Positions 1 to 4,688 of a DNA stretch of 7,151 bases are shown here, one piece after another (within the stretch, counting starts at the first letter, position 1; the number at the start of each line of letters is the position of its first letter). The stretch is from an uncultured bacterium (GTDB lineage Bacteria > Actinomycetota > Actinomycetes > S36-B12). The stretch spans positions 1 to 7,151 of the forward strand of contig CAIVQM010000255.1 of the NCBI GenBank assembly GCA_903908025.1, given 5' to 3'. The position numbers and the translations under genes were made by a program. The notes beneath the pieces were generated by a model that saw nothing but the letters and a program-made list of their open reading frames with translations, ran no database searches and had not been told where the DNA came from.

Positions 1-279
1 CGGTCCTTCGTGCGGATCGAGAATGACGTCGTGGTGTTCAAAGCCGAGGTGGGCGCCGTGGCACAGGATGTCTGCCAGGTGCAGGGGGTGTGGGTCGATC
101 CCGCCTACCGCGGTCGGGGTCACTCGATCTCCGGCATGGCGTCGGTCGTGACGATGGCCCGCGCGCAGATCGCCCCGACCGTGTCGCTCTACGTCAACTC
201 GTACAACACGGCCGCGCGAAAGGCATACCGCACAGTGGGGTTCGGCGAACGCGGTGCGTTCGCCACCGTCCTGTTCTGA
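1..279 (+). CDS. GNAT family N-acetyltransferase, C-terminal part (5' end outside window)
   Basis: The frame is open from the first base and ends at TGA 277-279, giving the last 92 residues of a longer protein; the GTG at 10 is only an internal Val codon. The visible part is the acetyl-CoA-binding half of a GNAT fold. The segment QGVWVDPAYRGRG carries the family's R-G-x-G pyrophosphate loop (RGRG encoded at 109-120). It is followed by a helix (SGMASVV), the strand VSLYVN, then N-x-x-A-R-K-A-Y and V-G-F, the usual GNAT motif B ending. The ending FATVLF and the overall pattern match the actinobacterial DUF4081-containing GNAT proteins (Mycobacterium tuberculosis Rv2867c type), which commonly lie just downstream of ispG. 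The acetyl acceptor of this group is not established to my knowledge. It is followed after 34 bp by the GH63 gene on the same strand, so co-transcription is plausible. Family assignment is firm; the DUF4081 subgroup is from memory of related sequences. Confidence 0.88.
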   Translation, partial: RSFVRIENDVVVFKAEVGAVAQDVCQVQGVWVDPAYRGRGHSISGMASVVTMARAQIAPTVSLYVNSYNTAARKAYRTVGFGERGAFATVLF

Positions 280-299
280 GAGCGGATCTGAAACCGATG

Positions 300-306
300 A
301 AGGGGA
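300..306 (+). promoter_or_regulatory. Ribosome binding site that fixes the GH63 start at 314
   Basis: A purine-rich AAGGGGA lies about 7-8 bases before ATG 314. The same frame is open upstream to a GTG at 254, but that extension would overlap the acetyltransferase gene. Its 20 residues are low-complexity (Ser/Glu/Gly) and do not resemble the protein that follows. The site therefore favours ATG 314. Confidence 0.6.
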
Positions 307-313
307 ATTCCTG

Positions 314-2974
314 ATGGCGACCGCCGAGGACGACCGACTGGCCGAGGTTCGGTCGGGAGGTGCCGACTGGCGCCGGTGGGGCACCTATCTGAGTGAGCGC
401 GCGTGGGGCACGGTGCGCGAGGACTACAGCGCCGACGGCGACGCGTGGAACTACCTGCCGTTCGAGCAGGCACGCAGCCGGGCATACCGCTGGAACGAGG
501 ACGGGCTCGCGGGCTGGTGCGACCGGGACCAGACCATCTGTCTGGGCCTGTCCCTGTGGAACGGGGCGGACGACATCCTCAAGGAGCGTCCATTCGGCCT
601 GGCGAACATGCAGGGGAACCACGGCGAGGATGTCAAGGACTACTGGTTCTACACCGACAACCTGCCAACCCATGCTTACGCGAGCATGGTCTACAAGTAC
701 CCGCAGGCGGCCTTCCCCTACGCGGACCTTGTCGCGGTGAACGGCTCGCGGGGGCAGGATCAGGGGGAGTACGAGCTCTTCGACGCACTGGAGTCGCAGT
801 GGCGGGAGAACCGCTACTTCGACGTCCTGGTCGAGTACGCCAAGGCGTCACCCGAGGACCTGATCTGCCGCATCACGGTCACCAACCGGGGCCCCGACGC
901 CGCGCCCATCCACGTGCTGCCGCACCTGTGGTACCGCAACACCTGGTCCTGGGAGACGGGCGGCACGGCGCCGCGCATCACGAAGGTTCGTGACGGTGTG
1001 GCCCACACCACCCACCCAGCCATCGGGGATCGCTGGCTTTATGTCACGAGTTCCGTGGGGGATGGCGCGGAGCTGCTGTTCTGCGAGAACGAGACCAATA
1101 GCGAGCGCCTGTTCGGATCGACGAACGAGTCGGCTCACAGCAAGGACGGCATCGGAGACTTCGTCGTCCACGGTGACGCGTCCGCGGTGGACCGTTCGGA
1201 GGGCAGCAAGGCCGCCGCACATGTATCGACCACGCTGCCGGCCGGTTCGTCGATGACGATCACGCTCCGTTTTGCACCGGCGGACCTCAGGCTCCCATTC
1301 GACGATGCGGAGGAGGTCCTCGCCGCTCGTCGCGCCGAGGCGGATGCGTTCTACGGCGCCCTGGCGGACCCGAGCCTCGACGACGACCAGCGTCTGGTGC
1401 AGCGCCAGGCCCTCGCGGGTCTCCTGTGGTGCAAGCAGTACTACCACTTCGAGGTTCGTCGATGGCTGCAGGGAGATCCGACCCAGCCCGCGCCCCCCGA
1501 TGAGAGGTGGTCCGGTCGCAACGCCGACTGGCAGCACCTCGTCAACCGGGACATCATCCTCATGCCCGACGCGTGGGAGTACCCGTGGTACGCGGCGTGG
1601 GACCTCGGCTTCCACTGCGTGACGATGGCCATGGTCGACCCCGACTTCGCCAAGGAGCAGGTGCTGCTCCTGCTGTCATCGATGTACCAGCATCCGCACG
1701 GGCAGATTCCCGCCTACGAGTGGAACCTCGGCGACACGAATCCGCCGGTGCACGCATGGGCGGCGTGGCAGGTCTATCAGCTCGATCGGCGGGCGAAGGG
1801 CACCGGCGACCTGGACTTCCTTTCGTCGGCGTACCGCTCCGTCACCCTCGATGTCATGTGGTGGCTGAACCAGCAGGACGAGTCGAAGCGGGGCATCTTC
1901 GGGGGTGGGTTCCTCGGCATGGACAACATCGGGGTCTTCGATCGCGATCAGCCGCTGCCCACGGGTGGCACCCTGGCTCAGGTCGATGGCACGTCGTGGG
2001 TCGCGACGATGCTGCTGCAGATGCTTGAGATGACGGTCGAGTTGGCTCGCCACGAACCGGGCTACGACCGGATGTTCGGCCGCTGGGTGTGGGATGCCTG
2101 GCTCATCGCCAATGCCCTGGAGTTGGGTTCGGGGAACGTCAGCCTCTGGAACGAATCCACCGGGTTCTACCACGACGTCGTCGCGTTGCCGGACGGGAAT
2201 TCGACGTCACTCGAGGTCTTCTCGATGCAGTCACTCGTGCCGCTCTTCGCCTCGATCTCGATCCCCTTGACGGCTCACGGCGAGCTGTCGGCCATCGACT
2301 CCCAGATGAAGGCCCTGCTCACGGCATACAACGCGCCACCCGGCTCGGTGCGCCTGCGGGTCTCGGGTGGGGACGGCACCCACCGCATGGTCGGGGTCGT
2401 CCACGAGGACCGTCTCGTCAGGATCCTCGAGCGGGTGCTCGACCCCGCGCAGTTCCTGTCACCGTTCGGCATCCGCTCGCTGTCACGGCAGCACCTGGAT
2501 GAGCCCTACACCTACAACGTCGGGAATGAGCAGTACCGCGTCGGCTACGAACCGGCCGAGTCCGGGAATCGAATGTTCGGCGGCAACTCCAACTGGCGTG
2601 GGCCGATCTGGTTCCCGATGAACTTCCTTCTGGTGCAGTCGCTCAACACCTACGCCCGGTTCCTCGGTGACACGGTCACCATCGACGATCCGACGGGCAC
2701 TGACCATGCCGTGACTATCGGCGAGGCGGCAGACGACGTCGCTGCCCGACTGGCGGCCATCTTCCTGCGCGATGACACGGGCCGCAGGCCGGTGTTCGGC
2801 GCCAACGACTACTTCCAGACCGACCCGCACTGGCGTGACCTTGTCCCGTTCTACGAGTACTTCGACGGCGATGACGGGCACGGGGTCGGGGCCAGCCATC
2901 AGACCGGCTGGACCGCGACGGTGGCACTGCTGCTGCAGTACCGAGGCGACCTGAGGTTCGTCGACTTGAGCTGA
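314..2974 (+). CDS. GH63-type glycoside hydrolase (MGH1-like glucosidase)
   Basis: Encodes 886 aa with no signal peptide, so it is probably cytoplasmic. Residues about 1-360 should form the N-terminal beta-rich domain, including a conserved-looking patch ENETNSERLFG and KDGIGDFVVHG. Residues about 370-886 look like the (alpha/alpha)6 barrel of the GH63/MGH1-like clan. Landmarks there are AAWDLGFH (Asp430; compare WDEGFH in ER glucosidase I), YEWNLGDTNPP (469-), FLGMDN (Asp537), NWRGPIW (W761-R762-G763) and FYEYFDGDDG...HQTGW (Glu848, Trp866). By analogy with GH63 enzymes, where the acid Asp lies in an S-G-x-D-[DN] motif and the base Glu near the C terminus, Asp537 and Glu848 are the likely catalytic pair with inversion of configuration. 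Family members include ER processing glucosidase I, E. coli YgjK and the shorter mannosyl-/glucosylglycerate hydrolases. At nearly 890 aa this is a different subgroup, and its alpha-glucoside substrate cannot be read from the sequence. It lies 34 bp behind the acetyltransferase gene, with no obvious functional link. Confidence 0.9.
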   Translation: MATAEDDRLAEVRSGGADWRRWGTYLSERAWGTVREDYSADGDAWNYLPFEQARSRAYRWNEDGLAGWCDRDQTICLGLSLWNGADDILKERPFGLANMQGNHGEDVKDYWFYTDNLPTHAYASMVYKYPQAAFPYADLVAVNGSRGQDQGEYELFDALESQWRENRYFDVLVEYAKASPEDLICRITVTNRGPDAAPIHVLPHLWYRNTWSWETGGTAPRITKVRDGVAHTTHPAIGDRWLYVTSSVGDGAELLFCENETNSERLFGSTNESAHSKDGIGDFVVHGDASAVDRSEGSKAAAHVSTTLPAGSSMTITLRFAPADLRLPFDDAEEVLAARRAEADAFYGALADPSLDDDQRLVQRQALAGLLWCKQYYHFEVRRWLQGDPTQPAPPDERWSGRNADWQHLVNRDIILMPDAWEYPWYAAWDLGFHCVTMAMVDPDFAKEQVLLLLSSMYQHPHGQIPAYEWNLGDTNPPVHAWAAWQVYQLDRRAKGTGDLDFLSSAYRSVTLDVMWWLNQQDESKRGIFGGGFLGMDNIGVFDRDQPLPTGGTLAQVDGTSWVATMLLQMLEMTVELARHEPGYDRMFGRWVWDAWLIANALELGSGNVSLWNESTGFYHDVVALPDGNSTSLEVFSMQSLVPLFASISIPLTAHGELSAIDSQMKALLTAYNAPPGSVRLRVSGGDGTHRMVGVVHEDRLVRILERVLDPAQFLSPFGIRSLSRQHLDEPYTYNVGNEQYRVGYEPAESGNRMFGGNSNWRGPIWFPMNFLLVQSLNTYARFLGDTVTIDDPTGTDHAVTIGEAADDVAARLAAIFLRDDTGRRPVFGANDYFQTDPHWRDLVPFYEYFDGDDGHGVGASHQTGWTATVALLLQYRGDLRFVDLS

Positions 2975-3208
2975 TCCCGTTCATGGCGTCTGACGAGGGT
3001 GGTGCCATCGCCGGCATCATGCGCATGGGGTGGTGCAGCCGTGTGTTCCTGGGTTGGGATTGGCCACAGATGGGGATCGCGGCTCGGCGGCCCCGTGGCT
3101 CATTCGTTGCTCGCAGGCCTGCTGAGCTCGAATCCGAGCCCGCATCCACTCAGCCGCAGCAGCCAGTGGACGACGGTCGTGATGGGGGAGTTGCGCGACG
3201 CGTAAGCC
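2975..3208. other. Convergent intergenic spacer between the GH63 and TetR genes
   Basis: This 234-bp stretch separates the stop codons of two converging genes. Short open frames exist on both strands, but none shows domain-like sequence, a good ribosome binding site or a plausible protein composition. The spacer should hold termination signals for both genes; only weak hairpins are visible (see 3109-3127). No tRNA, small-RNA or repeat signature was seen. Confidence 0.6.
3109..3127. terminator. Weak hairpin, possible bidirectional terminator
   Basis: The arms GCTCGCA and TGC-T-GAGC pair around a GGCC loop, giving seven base pairs with one bulged T. The core is the 10-bp palindrome GCAGGCCTGC at 3113-3122. 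It lies midway between two converging stop codons, where a terminator is expected. There is no T-run on either side, so intrinsic termination is doubtful; a weak folding element near a Rho-dependent end is equally possible. Confidence 0.25.
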
Positions 3209-4381
3209 TCAAGCGCTGCCGTCACGCAGGAGCTGGAGGGGCACCGTCACCACGTCCATCGGCAAGGTCCAAGAAGCTGGGGCCAGTCGCGGGAGTAGGT
3301 AGGTCCCGAAGTCCAGAGCCGAGTCGAGGCTGAACCTGGGATCGGTGCCGCCGCTGGTGTCGGCGGCGTCCATCGATCGAAAGGTCTCCTCGAGCATTGC
3401 CGCATCGTGCCAGGACAGGCGGAGCAGCTCGAGGGCCATATCCCGGCCGAGATCGCGGCCAGGCTTGAGAATCTCTCGCATCAGTACTGCCGCCGTAATG
3501 CCGGACGTCGTCTGCGCGGTCACGGACTCGACAAATGCCGCGTTGAGTGCCCAGCCCGCGTCCTGCTGCCGACTCAAGGCGTCGGCCAGCAAGGCCCGCT
3601 TGCTGTCATAGCGGCCGAAGACGAAGCCCTCGGTGACGTCAGCGCTTGCCGCAATGTCGACGACTGTCGCGCCCTCGTAGCCCTTCTCGCTGACGAGCGT
3701 GAGCGTTGCGCGCAGTACCTCCTCCAGAATCGGATCGTCAGGTGCCAGTACCGGGAACTCGTCGATATGCGTTGCAGAAAGGGTGGGGAGCGCGGTCGGG
3801 TCAGTATCTCTGCACAGCGCGGCAGCGACCTCCGCCAGGGGGACGGACAGATCGGCCTGCATCCGAGGGAAGCGCGAGGCGAGCTGGAGCCCCAGCCCGA
3901 GCTGAATGACGTAGCTGGCGCGTGCCGCATCCGGCGCCGTGACGCGGCCGCGGGGTGTCGTCCGCGCGCGAACGAATTCCCCCAGGCTCCCGTCTACCGC
4001 CTCCCGAACAGCGGGATCGTATCTAGCGACGATCAGTGTCTCGGCCAGGGCGGAGTGCTGGTTGTCATTGGTTCGCAGCCCGGTGAGCGCTTGCGCGATA
4101 GCCGGGGCGTCGCCAGCGCTCACCGCAGCGAGGATCTGCGTCAGCGCTTCGAGCAGGTCGCTCTCCAGCCGTTGTCGCCAGACCGTGGCAACGAGGGCAC
4201 CTCGATCCGGGACACGACTGCGCACCGGCCGAATCGACGTCCCCATTCGCTCGGCCGTGGCGGTTATCGACAGGCCCGCCCAGCCGGTCTCGGCAAGGAT
4301 GTGCAGTGCCGCGTCAAGCATGGCCGTGGTGTTGCGCATCCCCCGAGCGCTGCCGCCGGTCGGCCGCGCGGTTTCCCTCAT
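3209..4381 (-). CDS. Double-domain TetR/AcrR-type transcriptional regulator (two TetR units in one chain)
   Basis: Encodes 390 aa from ATG 4381, about twice the usual TetR length of near 200. Unit 1 has its HTH at residues about 19-65 (TAMLDAALHILAETG, then LSITATAERMGTS) followed by a helical ligand-type domain to about 200. Unit 2 starts again with a second HTH at about 217-265 (ILEEVLRATLTLVSEKGYEG, VVDIAASADVTEGFVFGRY, DSKRALLADAL) and its own helical domain. HTH2 fits the TetR consensus well. HTH1 is degenerate: the usual Y-x-H/Y-F-x-S-K stretch reads VRSRVPDRG. M. tuberculosis Mce3R is a known precedent for a single-chain double TetR; orthology is not claimed. The frame stays open to a TTG at 4471. 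I prefer ATG 4381 because AGGA lies 8 bases upstream and the TTG abuts the 4471-4510 palindrome, which probably holds the promoter. It is transcribed divergently from the surface-protein gene, so that gene is a likely target, together with autoregulation. The ligand is unknown. Confidence 0.88.
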   Translation of the reverse strand: MRETARPTGGSARGMRNTTAMLDAALHILAETGWAGLSITATAERMGTSIRPVRSRVPDRGALVATVWRQRLESDLLEALTQILAAVSAGDAPAIAQALTGLRTNDNQHSALAETLIVARYDPAVREAVDGSLGEFVRARTTPRGRVTAPDAARASYVIQLGLGLQLASRFPRMQADLSVPLAEVAAALCRDTDPTALPTLSATHIDEFPVLAPDDPILEEVLRATLTLVSEKGYEGATVVDIAASADVTEGFVFGRYDSKRALLADALSRQQDAGWALNAAFVESVTAQTTSGITAAVLMREILKPGRDLGRDMALELLRLSWHDAAMLEETFRSMDAADTSGGTDPRFSLDSALDFGTYLLPRLAPASWTLPMDVVTVPLQLLRDGSA

Positions 4382-4559
4382 GGGGGCGATCCTAGGATCC
4401 ACCGGATCCACCGCGGCAGGAGACACCAGCCGGCTTTCAGCGCTGTCGCGGCCTGTGCGCACGCGCGCCAATCTACCATTGGATAGTCAGAGTGACTATT
4501 GATGGTAGATTCCGGCTCACAGTCCGCCCCACCGAGGGCGGAGGGGCATTGGGGATCAC
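4382..4559. promoter_or_regulatory. Divergent control region shared by the regulator and surface-protein genes
   Basis: These 178 bp separate the chosen start codons of two divergently transcribed genes. They contain the nested inverted repeat at 4471-4510. By its symmetry, -10-like TAGATT hexamers point outward on both strands (4506-4511 on +, 4470-4475 on -). No convincing -35 elements are seen at 17-19 bp, so the promoter calls are tentative. With that + strand -10, a transcript would start near 4518, leaving a leader of about 40 nt before ATG 4560. Confidence 0.5.
4471..4510. promoter_or_regulatory. 40-bp nested inverted repeat, candidate operator for the double TetR
   Basis: The outer arms ATCTACCAT (4471-4479) and ATGGTAGAT (4502-4510) are perfect 9-bp inverted copies. 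The inner arms ATAGTCA (4483-4489) and TGACTAT (4493-4499) are perfect 7-bp inverted copies around GAG. The linkers are TGG on the left and TG on the right, so the inner and outer centres differ by half a base. Read inward, each half is ATCTACCAT-N(2 or 3)-ATAGTCA, itself roughly symmetric (CTA-C...G-TAG). This is far more symmetry than expected by chance. It is also AT-richer than its surroundings and lies between a TetR gene and its divergent neighbour, the classic position of a TetR operator. A composite site suits a protein with two HTH units per chain. Confidence 0.75.
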
Positions 4560-4688
4560 ATGGGACTCATCGCGGGGACAGGTCATCGTGGGTTGGGCAA
4601 GCAGGCGCGCATCTCGACTGCGGGTCTGGCGCTGCTCAGCGCTGTTGCCCTCGGGGCGTCGCTGCTCGTAGCGGGTCCGGCGTTCGCC
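4560..4688 (+). other. Signal peptide of the surface protein
   Basis: Residues 1-43: a positively charged n-region ending in K14 and R17, a hydrophobic stretch 18-39 rich in Ala/Leu/Val, and a c-region P-A-F-A with small residues at -3 and -1. There is no twin-arginine motif, so Sec export is expected. The protein's low cysteine content and beta-rich make-up agree with an extracellular location. Confidence 0.85.

Noticed and set aside
848..1615. 255-codon open frame on the - strand inside the GH63 gene
   Set aside because: It lies wholly within a convincing enzyme frame, and its Arg/Val/Gly-rich product has no recognisable motifs.
3146..3169. CCACT...AGTGG inverted repeat with a 14-base loop in the convergent spacer
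   Set aside because: The stem is only five to six pairs with a large loop and no T-run, so it is not convincing as a terminator.
3170..3180. ACGAC-G-GTCGT short palindrome near the end of the TetR gene
   Set aside because: A one-base centre cannot form a hairpin, and palindromes of this size occur by chance in GC-rich DNA.
2983..3333. Possible small gene in the convergent spacer on the + strand
   Set aside because: It lacks a clear ribosome binding site, has low-complexity Arg/Ser/Pro composition, and runs into the 3' end of the TetR gene on the opposite strand.
3407..4486. 359-codon open frame on the + strand opposite the TetR gene
   Set aside because: It is fully antisense to a well-supported TetR coding frame, is rich in Arg/Gly/Pro, and shows no domain. 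Long antisense frames are common in GC-rich genes.
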